NCBI GenBank assembly: GCA_963741305.1
Contig: CAVUHL010000003.1
Coordinates: 868,001-932,000, forward strand
From: DATMER01 sp963741305
GTDB taxonomy: Bacteria; Acidobacteriota; Thermoanaerobaculia; Multivoradales; UBA5704
Length of the DNA: 64,000 nt
Direction of reading: 5' to 3'
Part shown: positions 25,115-33,145 of the stretch, in pieces
How positions within the stretch are numbered: the stretch's first letter is position 1
How the letters are laid out: each line of letters opens with the position of its first letter
Made by a program: the position numbers and the translations under genes
Notes under the pieces: model-generated
What the model saw: only the letters and a program-made list of their open reading frames with translations
Told to the model about the DNA's origin: nothing
The model's database searches: none

Positions 25115-25986
25115 TCGTTGCGGTCACCGAGGAGGTGCCCCGGATCCTCACGGTCCGTAGGGCCGAGGAGACCCTTCCGTTCGGTCCTCTGGAGCCCGAG
25201 CTCGACCGTACCCTCGATCGCGGATTGCGCCGCTGGGTCGCCGAGCAGACCGGTCTGCCGCTGGGTTACGTGGAGCAGCTCTATACGTTCGGCGACCGGG
25301 GGCGCGATCCGGCGGAGGAGCGCGGCGGGCCGCGGGCGGTCTCGGTGGCCTATCTGGCCCTGGTGAGGGAGGCATCGGTCACGGGGGAGGCGAGCTGGCA
25401 CGATTGGTACGAGTTCTTCCCCTGGGAGGATTGGCGCGACGGCCGGCCGCGGGTCCTCGACCGCGACGTCGCCCCCGCTCTGGAGAGCTGGATCGGAGGA
25501 GCGCCCGACCGCCGCGAACGCGCCGACATCGTCTTCGGCCTCGGCGGCGCCTCGTGGGATGGCGAGCGGGTCCTGGAGAGGTACGAGCTGCTTTATGAGG
25601 CGCTCCTGGTGCCCGAGGCCTGGCGCGATCAAGGAAAGCCCGAAGAGCACTGCACCCCCGGCCGGCCCATGGCCCTCGACCACCGGCGCATCCTCGCCAC
25701 CGCCCTCGGCCGGCTGCGCGGCAAGATCAAATACCGTCCCGTGGTCTTCGAGCTGCTGCCTCCGACCTTCACCCTGCTTCAGCTCCAGCGGGTCGTGGAG
25801 GCCCTGGCCGGGGTACGCCTGCACAAGCAGAACTTCCGGCGGCTGGTCGAGCACGGCGGTCTGGTGGAGGGCACCGGCCAGGACGTTCACACCGGCGGCC
25901 GGCCCGCGGAGCTGTTTCGGTTCCGGCGCGAAGTCTTGCGCGAGCGGCCGGCCCCGGGGGTGGGGCTGCCGGGGCTCCGGAGGTAG
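25078..25986 (+). CDS. NrtR-type Nudix transcriptional regulator
   Basis: A 302-aa protein with a Nudix-fold N-terminus and a winged-helix C-terminus (HRRILATALGRLRGKIKYRP..., TLLQLQRVVEALAGVRLHKQNFRRLVE). This is the layout of NrtR, which represses NAD-metabolism genes and senses ADP-ribose. The Nudix box is degenerate: GPLEPELDRTLDRGLRRWV-AEQTGL lacks the paired catalytic glutamates, so it is probably a sensor and not a hydrolase. It overlaps lipB by 37 bases, so it is co-transcribed with it. No NAD gene is adjacent, so its target is uncertain. Confidence 0.82.
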   Translation: MGSRVDIGLNAVIVAVTEEVPRILTVRRAEETLPFGPLEPELDRTLDRGLRRWVAEQTGLPLGYVEQLYTFGDRGRDPAEERGGPRAVSVAYLALVREASVTGEASWHDWYEFFPWEDWRDGRPRVLDRDVAPALESWIGGAPDRRERADIVFGLGGASWDGERVLERYELLYEALLVPEAWRDQGKPEEHCTPGRPMALDHRRILATALGRLRGKIKYRPVVFELLPPTFTLLQLQRVVEALAGVRLHKQNFRRLVEHGGLVEGTGQDVHTGGRPAELFRFRREVLRERPAPGVGLPGLRR

Positions 25987-26001
25987 GAATGGAGCGCCGG
26001 G

Positions 26002-26493
26002 CTAGTTCCTGGACAGCTCCCGCGGGCTGAGCGCCCCGTCCGCGTTGCGGTCGAGGCGCTCGAACCGAACGGCCGAGCCGGTCCACTCCCTGCGGCCCAG
26101 GCGGTTGTCACGGTTGCTGTCGAGGTTCCGGAGGAGGCGCAGATCCTCGATCGTGGCGTGGATCCCCCAGGAGCTCTCGGGTTCCTGACGGGCCGGCGGC
26201 CGCCGGTCGAGCTGCGGACGAGGGGGAGCCTGCGGCTGGGGCGGGTCCCAGTCGCGCCGCAGCCGGTTCGGAGTAAGCAGCTCGGCCTTGCCCAGGCGTC
26301 CGTCCTTGTCGCGGTCGACCACCGTGAAGCTTTCGGGAGCCAGGGGCCACTCGCCGATCGTGACGTAGCCATCCTTGTTCTGGTCCAACTCCTGGAAGCG
26401 CTCGAGGTAGGGGTCTTTCTTCGGAGACGCCTGCTCGGCTTGGACGGCTCCGGACAGGGCGAAGGCGAGAAGGATCAAGAGGGCTCTCATCAT
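26002..26493 (-). CDS. Secreted EF-hand calcium-binding protein
   Basis: A 163-aa exported protein with four EF-hand-like loops: DQNKDGYVTIGE, DRDKDGRLGKAE, DSNRDNRLGRRE and DRNADGALSPRE. A Pro/Arg-rich linker separates the two pairs. ATG 26493 (or the adjacent ATG 26490) begins a signal peptide (MMRALLILLAFALSGAVQA); a TTG at 26502 is less likely. It should bind calcium in the periplasm. The third loop has Asn in place of the usual central Gly and may be weaker. Convergent with the NrtR-type gene. Confidence 0.85.
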   Translation of the reverse strand: MMRALLILLAFALSGAVQAEQASPKKDPYLERFQELDQNKDGYVTIGEWPLAPESFTVVDRDKDGRLGKAELLTPNRLRRDWDPPQPQAPPRPQLDRRPPARQEPESSWGIHATIEDLRLLRNLDSNRDNRLGRREWTGSAVRFERLDRNADGALSPRELSRN

Positions 26494-26530
26494 GGAGTAC
26501 AACGCTCCCGCGGGCCTGGATAATCCGGAA

Positions 26531-26564
26531 CCTCACCCCCTTTCCCGGGGGCGGGGGGGTGAGG
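26531..26564 (-). terminator. GC-rich hairpin after the DegV gene
   Basis: CCTCACCCCC pairs with GGGGGTGAGG around a C/G-rich centre, directly after the stop of the DegV fusion. The same CCCTCACCCCC / GGGGGTGAGGG arm theme recurs at 45534-45701. Confidence 0.5.
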
Positions 26565-26566
26565 GT

Positions 26567-28330
26567 TCAGGAGCTAACCCAGCCCAGCTCCTCTTCCCGC
26601 GGCTGAAACAAACAAACCCCCACGACGCCGGGCCCGACGTTGGCTCCGACCACGGGGCCGACTTCAGTCTGGATCAGCTCGGCTATCTGGAACTGATCGC
26701 GCACCAGGGCGCGCAGGCGGTCGGCCCAGACCGGCGCGTTCGCGTGGCTGATGCCGGCGATCACGGGCCGGTCCTTTTCCACCCGCTTGAGCAGGAGCTC
26801 CAGGATGCGCGGATGCGCCGCCCGGCCGCCGCGCACCCGGTCGACTGGCGCGACCTCGCCGTCTACCATGCCCAGGATCGGTTTGATCCCCAGCAGGCCG
26901 CCCATCAGCGCCTGCGCCTTGCCGATGCGGCCTCCCTTCGCCAGGAACTCCAGGGTGTCCACCACGAAGAGGGTGTGGATGCGCGGTGCCATGTCGAGCA
27001 GCCTTTCCCGGATCGTGGCCGCGGTCTCGTTTCGCGCCGCCATGCGGGCTGCGAAGAGGGCGAGCATCCCCAGGGCAGCGCTCACCTGGCCGGTGTCCAC
27101 CACGGAAACAAGGCCGGCACCATCCACCTCGTCCGCGGCGGCACTGGCGTGCTCGAAGGTCTTCGAGAGCTTCGCGGAGATGTGGAGCGAGACCACCTCG
27201 TGCCCCTGGGCCAGCCACTCGCGGTAGCGCTCGGCGAAGTCGGCCTGCGGCGGCGGGCTCGATTTCGGGTGCGTCTTGCTGGTGGTCAGCATCTTGTAGA
27301 ACTGTCCTGGCTGGATGTCCACCCGGTCGCGGAAGACCTCCTTGCCGAACGCGACCGTCAATGGCACGACCGCGATGCCGCAGGCCTGGACGATGTCGGA
27401 TGGGAGGTCGGCGGTCGAGTCGGTGACGATCTGCACCCTGCGCTTGGGCTCGCGCCGCGCGAGCATGCCGCGCTCTTCGAGGGTGAGCAGGTCCTGGACG
27501 ATCTCGCCGTCGCGGGCAGGAAGGCCGTCGAGCACCTCCTGGAGCGTGGCGCCGCCCTGGGCGAGCTCGAGGATCTGCTTCTGGAGCGGGGTGACGGTGC
27601 CGGCGGGGGAGCCCTGGATCTCCAGGCGCGCCCGGGGATCCGGGAACTCGCCAAGGGAGTCCTCGATGGCCGTGATGATCAGCGAGCTCAGATCCTCCGC
27701 GATGTTCCGTTGAGGGACCGGCTCGCCGAGGAAGAGCTGGAAAGGACCCTCGTGCATCCGGCCCAGCCTGCAGAACGCCTTCAGTCCTTTGACCGGACCA
27801 GCCATTGCCGCTACGACCTCGCCGCGGTCGAGCCAGATCTGGCCGGCGCGCAGCTCGATGCGCCCGCTCGCCTGCGCCCGGTTGAGCCCGCGCAGCAGCT
27901 CCAGGAGCGGGGTCTGGGCCAGGTCGCCGACTAGCGACTCCAGCTTGACGTCGGGCTCGGCGCCGACTTCACGGCCGAGGAGGACGAGCAGCAGCCGGCG
28001 CTCGACCTCGACGAGGGTCTGGCCTTCCATGGCCAGAAAGGAGACGGTCTCGGGGAGCCCTTCTTCCTCCGCGGGGCTCTCCCCAAGCAGCACGAGAGTG
28101 CGCTGGCCGCCGGCGTGGAGCTCCGCGATCAGGGCGGCAGGGTCAGGGCTCTCGGCCACCACGCGGGTGGTGGTGACGATGAGCGCCTCGCCCAGGCCCT
28201 TGGCGAAGCGCCGGCCGAGGGCGAGGCCGGCGACCGGCACGGCTTCATAGCCATTCGCCGCGAGTCCATTGCTGAGCTCTGCCAGGCGCTCGGGCACGGG
28301 ATCGATGAGCAGGACTGCGGGACGGGCCAC
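26567..28330 (-). CDS. DegV-family protein fused to receiver-like and PATAN (DUF4388) domains
   Basis: A 587-aa protein with an uncommon architecture. Residues 1-115 look like a receiver fold without the usual Asp pocket; 128-225 is a PATAN/DUF4388 domain (GDLAQTPLLELLRGLNRAQASGRIELRAG, then WLDRGEVVAAMAG); 240-295 is a winged-helix-like segment; 299-585 is a full DegV domain (VQIVTDSTADLPSDI, HISAKLSKTFEHA, DTLEFLAKGGRIGKAQALMGGLLGIKPIL). DegV/FakB proteins bind a fatty acid for phosphorylation by FakA. Here the lipid-binding unit may report acyl status to signalling partners. It is followed by the PATAN response regulator in the same direction, 21 bases apart. Confidence 0.85.
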   Translation of the reverse strand: MARPAVLLIDPVPERLAELSNGLAANGYEAVPVAGLALGRRFAKGLGEALIVTTTRVVAESPDPAALIAELHAGGQRTLVLLGESPAEEEGLPETVSFLAMEGQTLVEVERRLLLVLLGREVGAEPDVKLESLVGDLAQTPLLELLRGLNRAQASGRIELRAGQIWLDRGEVVAAMAGPVKGLKAFCRLGRMHEGPFQLFLGEPVPQRNIAEDLSSLIITAIEDSLGEFPDPRARLEIQGSPAGTVTPLQKQILELAQGGATLQEVLDGLPARDGEIVQDLLTLEERGMLARREPKRRVQIVTDSTADLPSDIVQACGIAVVPLTVAFGKEVFRDRVDIQPGQFYKMLTTSKTHPKSSPPPQADFAERYREWLAQGHEVVSLHISAKLSKTFEHASAAADEVDGAGLVSVVDTGQVSAALGMLALFAARMAARNETAATIRERLLDMAPRIHTLFVVDTLEFLAKGGRIGKAQALMGGLLGIKPILGMVDGEVAPVDRVRGGRAAHPRILELLLKRVEKDRPVIAGISHANAPVWADRLRALVRDQFQIAELIQTEVGPVVGANVGPGVVGVCLFQPREEELGWVSS

Positions 28331-28351
28331 GGTTTTCCCTCGAAATGGGGA

Positions 28352-29836
28352 TCAATGCTGCAGCAGGCGGAAGAGGCCTAGCAAGCTCTTCGGGGCGTGC
28401 GGGCTGGAGCGCCAGCGGCGGCTCCGGCCGGCCAGCCGTTCAACCTCTTTCTGGACTGCAGCGGTTCCAGCCACCAGCATACCCGACCCGCGGCCGGCAG
28501 TGGCATCCAGCTTCTGGACCACGCCCTCGGCCGCGTCGGTCCCCTCGGCGCCGTCGACCCAGGCGAGCACCCCCGCGCAGCCGGGGAGGATGGAGGCGAT
28601 CTGCGGCTGGGCCGCCTTGGTGAGCATCTGCACGTTCAGGGAGACCTTGCCTCCAGAGCCTGAAAACGTGGCGCTGCCGGCCCGGCGCAGCTCGACCTGC
28701 TCGACCAGCCGGCGCAGCGGCTCGTTGGTGCGGAACCCCGGCGCCTCTTCGAGGAGCTTGCGCAGTGCCGGCCAGACGGAGGGCTCGACCAGCACCAGGT
28801 AAGGGAGGGCCGAGATGTCGAGCCCCGCCTTCTTCGCGGCGTCGAGGAGCGTGGCGACCGCCAGCTCGAAGACCACGGCGCTCGAGATCTCCATGGTGTT
28901 CTGCGGCGCCGATTCCGGCACCTTGTCGCGGGTGCCGACCAGGCCGTGCTCGCAAAGCCAGGCGACCGAGAGGCGGGTGGTCAGCGGGGCCTCCGCCTCT
29001 TCGGCGATCAGGTCGAAGAGGCGGACCCCGGGCTGCTGGTGGATGCGCGACAGGATGCGCTGGAGCGGGAGGCCGCCGAAGGCCTCGCCGACCGTGGGAG
29101 GGAAATTGGTCAGGGTCTGAAGCTGCTCGCCCGTGCCTGGAAGGAGATGGCGGCGCCCCTCCATCTCGTCCTTGAGCCAGGCCGTGTGCATGAGCAGCTC
29201 GTTGACCGGCAGGCTCTCTTCCTGGAGCGTGGCGGGCGAGCCCCCTTCGAAGCGGAAGCTCCCGTCCTCGGCGCAGAGCAGGGCCAGGAAGGCTTCCCGG
29301 CCGCGCAGCGCCTGCCAGCGGGCGGCGAAGGTCTCGCCGTCGCGCAGCTCGACCGTGCCCGAGGTGTTGCCACTGCGCACGCGGAGGCTGCCGGTCTTGC
29401 GGACCTGCTGGAGGTACTGGAGCACGGCCCAGAGCGGATGGGTCGCGAGGTCTCCCTGGAGCATCTGCTCGGCGCCGCGTCCGCCCAGCAGGCGCTCGGC
29501 GCGGATGAGCAGCTCTTCCAGGTCGAACGGCCGGGCGAGGTAGTCGTCGGCACCGGCGCGCAGGGCCGCGACGCGTTCGGCGGGCTCCCCCCGGTCGGAC
29601 AGGGCGAGCACCGGCAGGGTGCGGGTGTCGGATTGCGCGCGCAGGGTCTGGAGCGCATCCACGGCGGGCTCGGAGCCCGTGTCGAGGATCACCAGGTCCG
29701 CCTGCTGCTCGTGGGCAGCCTCGACAGAGCGGGAGCCGTCCGTGAGCAGGCGGACCTGGTGGCCGGTCACGCGGAGCCGGTCCTCCAGCACCGCGGCGAA
29801 CACCGAGTCGGGCTCCACCAGCAGGATCTTGGCCAT
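28352..29836 (-). CDS. Response regulator with PATAN (DUF4388) domain
   Basis: A protein of about 494 aa with an N-terminal receiver (phospho-acceptor Asp52 in LVILDTGSEP; the usual Lys is Arg in YLARPFDLEEL) and a PATAN/DUF4388 domain at about 126-210 (QGDLATHPLWAVLQYLQQVRKTGSLRVRSG). The C-terminal half is winged-helix-like and then unassigned, with a beta-rich end. ATG 29836 (MAKILLVEP) is preferred to 29845. It precedes the DegV-PATAN gene on the same strand; the two probably share a transcript and may dimerise through PATAN. Divergent from the FIST gene. Confidence 0.86.
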   Translation of the reverse strand: MAKILLVEPDSVFAAVLEDRLRVTGHQVRLLTDGSRSVEAAHEQQADLVILDTGSEPAVDALQTLRAQSDTRTLPVLALSDRGEPAERVAALRAGADDYLARPFDLEELLIRAERLLGGRGAEQMLQGDLATHPLWAVLQYLQQVRKTGSLRVRSGNTSGTVELRDGETFAARWQALRGREAFLALLCAEDGSFRFEGGSPATLQEESLPVNELLMHTAWLKDEMEGRRHLLPGTGEQLQTLTNFPPTVGEAFGGLPLQRILSRIHQQPGVRLFDLIAEEAEAPLTTRLSVAWLCEHGLVGTRDKVPESAPQNTMEISSAVVFELAVATLLDAAKKAGLDISALPYLVLVEPSVWPALRKLLEEAPGFRTNEPLRRLVEQVELRRAGSATFSGSGGKVSLNVQMLTKAAQPQIASILPGCAGVLAWVDGAEGTDAAEGVVQKLDATAGRGSGMLVAGTAAVQKEVERLAGRSRRWRSSPHAPKSLLGLFRLLQH

Positions 29837-29958
29837 GCGGCGCATTCTATGGGGATCAAGTCTGTTAGACTACCGCCACTTCGTAGCATTCTTTTTTTGT
29901 TGGCGGCACGGTCGAGCACCCGGCGTTGGGCGCAGCCGTGTTCCAGGGAGGAGGAGGC

Positions 29959-31095
29959 TTGGACCTGGAACAGTCCCGGTGGACCCGTGCCGGTGGATGG
30001 GAACCCCGTCCGCCCGGCAAGTTGCTCGACGTACAGCTTGCGCTCGTCTTTGGCGGTCCCGAGGCCCTGAAGGAGAGCTCCCTTCGAGACGCCATCTCGG
30101 CTGCGTACCCCGACGCGTACCTCCTCGGTTGCTCGACCGCGGGGGATATCTTTGGCACCCAGGTCTCGGACGATTCCCTCGTGGTCACGGCCATGCGCTT
30201 CGAGCGTACCCGGGTCCTGGGCCGGTCGACGCGCATCGACGGCCCCGAGGACAGCCTGGCGGCCGGGGAGCGCCTCGCGCAGTCGCTGATGGGCGAGGCG
30301 CTGGTGCATGTCTTCGTCCTGTCCGACGGCCTGCACGTCAATGGCAGCAAGCTGGTCGAGGGGCTTGCCCGCAGCCTGCCGCCGGATGTCACGGTGACCG
30401 GTGGCCTGTCCGGCGACGGCCCGCGCTTCCAGGAGACCCTGGTGCTCGGTGGGGGGGCTCTGGAGCCGCGGACCATCGCAGCCGTCGGCTTCTACGGCCG
30501 CGACCTGCGGGTCGGCTACGCCTCTCTCGGCGGCTGGGATCCCTTCGGACCCGAGCGCCTGATCACCCGGTCGCAGGACAACGTCCTCTACGAGCTGGAT
30601 GGCCGCTCGGCCCTGGACCTCTACAAGACCTACCTTGGGCCGCACGCCCGCGAGCTGCCGTCGAGCGGCCTGCTCTTCCCTCTGAGCCTGCGCTCCGAGG
30701 AGGGGGGCACGCCGGTCGTGCGCACGATCCTCTCGGTGGACGAGGAGGCCCGCAGCATGACCTTCGCGGGCGACGTGCCCGTGGGGTGCTACGCCCGCTT
30801 CATGAAGGCCAACTTCGACCGCCTGATCGACGGCGCCGTCGGGGCCGCGCGGACGAGCTACGAAGCCGTGGGCTCCATCTCGCCCGACCTGGCCCTGCTG
30901 GTGAGCTGCGTGGGGCGCAAGCTGGTCCTCAAGCAGCGGGTGGAGGAGGAGGTGGAAGGGGTACGCGAAGTGCTCGGCGACCGCACGGTCCTCGCCGGCT
31001 TCTACTCCTATGGCGAGATCTCGCCGTTCACCCCGGACGCGCGCTGCGAGCTGCACAACCAGACCATGACGATCACCACCCTGACCGAACGCTGA
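29959..31095 (+). CDS. FIST-domain sensory protein
   Basis: A 378-aa protein with FIST-N (QLALVFGGPEAL, AYPDAYLLGCSTAGDI, LVHVFVLSDGLHVNGSKLVEGL) and FIST-C (RSALDLYKTYLG, LALLVSCVGRKLVLKQRVEEEVEG, GFYSYGEISP) parts, probably a small-molecule sensor. TTG 29959 is chosen because GGAGGAGG precedes it at good spacing; an upstream TTG at 29926 has none. The FIST ending GFYSYGEISPF is intact. It is five bases ahead of a histidine kinase, the usual pairing of a FIST sensor with its kinase. Confidence 0.88.
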   Translation: MDLEQSRWTRAGGWEPRPPGKLLDVQLALVFGGPEALKESSLRDAISAAYPDAYLLGCSTAGDIFGTQVSDDSLVVTAMRFERTRVLGRSTRIDGPEDSLAAGERLAQSLMGEALVHVFVLSDGLHVNGSKLVEGLARSLPPDVTVTGGLSGDGPRFQETLVLGGGALEPRTIAAVGFYGRDLRVGYASLGGWDPFGPERLITRSQDNVLYELDGRSALDLYKTYLGPHARELPSSGLLFPLSLRSEEGGTPVVRTILSVDEEARSMTFAGDVPVGCYARFMKANFDRLIDGAVGAARTSYEAVGSISPDLALLVSCVGRKLVLKQRVEEEVEGVREVLGDRTVLAGFYSYGEISPFTPDARCELHNQTMTITTLTER

Positions 31096-31099
31096 GCCC

Positions 31100-32032
31100 A
31101 TGGCCGACCGCCACAACCTCCTCAAGCGGCAGGTCCGCCGCTTCCTCGGCACAGAAGAGGGGCTCTCCTGGCCGGGCGAGCAGTTCCTGGACGCGGTCAG
31201 CGATGCCTACCGGCAGGCCGACTACGACCGCGCCCTGCTGGAGCGCTCCATGGACTTGAGCTCGCAGGAGCTGCTGCAGGCCAACGCCGCCCTGCGCGAG
31301 TCGCTCGCGCAGCTCCAGGCTTCTGAGGAGGAGCGCGCGCGGCTCCAGGTCATGGGCGCCCTCGGCCACCTGGTGGGCGGGCTCGCGCACGAGGTCCGCA
31401 ATCCGCTGTTCTGCATCACGGCCACCCTGGACGCGCTGCTGGACAACCTGGATGACACCGTCGATCCCCATACGGTCCGCCGCGCCCTCCGCGGGCTCGC
31501 GGAGCCCACCGCCCGGTTGAGCGCCTTGATGTCGGAGTTGTTGGAATACGGCAAGCCGCTGGGCCAGAACCTGGCGGCCGGGGAGCTCGGAGGCGTAGTG
31601 CTCGAAGCGCTCGCGGAAAGCCGCAGCCTCGCCGAGAGCCGCGGCGTGCGGCTCCGCGCCGAGCTCGGCGAGCTCGAGCGCAGGGTGAGCATGATCCGTC
31701 CCCGCCTGCTCATGGCGCTCTCCAACCTGGTCCAGAACGCGGTCCAGCACACACCGGCCAGCGGCGAGGTCGTGGTCGAGCTGACGAGCCATCAGGCCGG
31801 AGAGGATGGGAAGCACGCCTGGGTCCGCTGCGCGGTCAAGGACTCCGGGCCGGGCTTCCTGGAGGAGGATCTGCCGCGCATCTTCGAGCCGTTCTTCACC
31901 CGGCGGCGCGGCGGCACCGGCCTGGGCCTCTCGATCGTTCAGCGGGTAGTGGAGGAGCAGCACGCCCGTATCGTGGCGGCCAACCGGCCCGAGGGCGGGG
32001 CCATCGTAACGTTGGATTTCCCGGCTATTTAA
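31100..32032 (+). CDS. Soluble sensor histidine kinase (FIST partner)
   Basis: A 310-aa kinase with no membrane segment. A coiled-coil-like N-terminal stretch (LLQANAALRESLAQLQASEEERARLQ) leads into the H-box LVGGLAHEVRNPL with His97, then N-box LSNLVQNAVQH, G1 DSGPGF, F PFFTRRRGGTGLGLSIV. It autophosphorylates His97, and the likely target is the PATAN response regulator encoded divergently next door, though this is inference. It is tightly linked to the FIST gene, which would provide the input. It overlaps the next, convergent gene by eight bases. Confidence 0.92.
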   Translation: MADRHNLLKRQVRRFLGTEEGLSWPGEQFLDAVSDAYRQADYDRALLERSMDLSSQELLQANAALRESLAQLQASEEERARLQVMGALGHLVGGLAHEVRNPLFCITATLDALLDNLDDTVDPHTVRRALRGLAEPTARLSALMSELLEYGKPLGQNLAAGELGGVVLEALAESRSLAESRGVRLRAELGELERRVSMIRPRLLMALSNLVQNAVQHTPASGEVVVELTSHQAGEDGKHAWVRCAVKDSGPGFLEEDLPRIFEPFFTRRRGGTGLGLSIVQRVVEEQHARIVAANRPEGGAIVTLDFPAI

Positions 32033-33095
32033 TCCGGCAGTCGGAGCTGGCGCCTTTCCGGACCGGCTCGGGTCCCCAGACCACGCGGTAGGGCTTGTCC
32101 TGGCCGGGCTCGACGAAAGAGGCCTTGAGCGAGAGCCCGGTCGCGTCCGTCTCCAGCACCGTGAAGCCGTAGCTGCTGGCCGTCCCCCAGCGCTGGCAGC
32201 CCTTCCTCTCGAAATCCCGCAGGTGCCGGCCCGCGCCGCCCGACACGAGGAAGTGGACGCCGCCCTCGGGCTCCAGCGCTTCCAGATCGTGATCGTGGCC
32301 GGAGAGGTAGACGTCCACCTTGTGCTTCAGGAGCAGCGGCAGGAGGTAGCTCTTGATGCGGGGGATGGTGCCGGACCGCCCTCCGTGCTCCCCATTCGTG
32401 TACACCGGGTGATGGCCGTAGACGATCTTCCAACGGGCACGGCTGGCGCCGAGGGCGCGGTCGAGCCACTGCCGCTGCGCGGCCATGGCGGTCCCCGGAT
32501 CGTACTCGGGCTCCTCGACCGGCGTGGTGTCCACGGCGAAGAGCTGCAAGGCTCCGGCGGTGAAGGTGAAGTAGGGGCGGGGAAGGCACCAGGTGGCGCT
32601 GAGGCGGGAGCGGTCCATCTCGGCGCGCGGGCTGCTGGCGTTCTTGTAGTCGTGGTTGCCTAGCACCGCGTAGACGCGGATGCCCATCGGGCTGTAGAGC
32701 CGCTCCCACTGGCTGGTCCAGCGTGGATGGGTCGGGCTGTTCAGACCGGCCGGGTAGAAGTTGTCGCCGAGGGTCAGGCCGAAGTCGAACGGCTGGTCCG
32801 CGTGGTACGCGGCAATGGCCTGGGCGACGTCGTTCTGCGGCCCGGTATTGCGGTTCGGCTGCTCGCCGAAGTCCCCGAAGGCGGCGATGCGGAGCCCCGG
32901 GCTGCCCGGCAGTCCCACGCCCGGCACCGCGGGCGGGTCGTCGAGCGATCCTTCCGCGATCAGCGCCGGGCAGACGTCGCCCAGGGCGGGAGCGGAGGAA
33001 GACGGCTCGGCGGCAGAAGGCTCCACGTCGCCGGACTTGGATCGAGGATCGCAGGCGCAGAGGAGAAGGACGGGCAGAAGGAGCGAGCGGCGCAT
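32025..33095 (-). CDS. Lipoprotein metallophosphoesterase (purple acid phosphatase-like)
   Basis: A 356-aa calcineurin-like phosphoesterase. The N-terminus is a lipoprotein signal (LLLCAC) followed by a Ser/Ala-rich tether. Metal-binding motifs in order: FGDFGE, LGDNFYPAG, LGNHDYKN, GHHPVYTNGEHGG and SGHDHDLE. This set matches the tartrate-resistant acid phosphatase group. Probably periplasmic, membrane-anchored, with a broad or unknown phosphate-ester substrate. It is convergent with the histidine kinase and divergent from the M1 peptidase. Confidence 0.93.
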   Translation of the reverse strand: MRRSLLLPVLLLCACDPRSKSGDVEPSAAEPSSSAPALGDVCPALIAEGSLDDPPAVPGVGLPGSPGLRIAAFGDFGEQPNRNTGPQNDVAQAIAAYHADQPFDFGLTLGDNFYPAGLNSPTHPRWTSQWERLYSPMGIRVYAVLGNHDYKNASSPRAEMDRSRLSATWCLPRPYFTFTAGALQLFAVDTTPVEEPEYDPGTAMAAQRQWLDRALGASRARWKIVYGHHPVYTNGEHGGRSGTIPRIKSYLLPLLLKHKVDVYLSGHDHDLEALEPEGGVHFLVSGGAGRHLRDFERKGCQRWGTASSYGFTVLETDATGLSLKASFVEPGQDKPYRVVWGPEPVRKGASSDCRIK

Positions 33096-33145
33096 GAGCC
33101 GGAGTCTACCGCGTAGAATGCAGTACCAGAGGAAGGAGCGACGCC

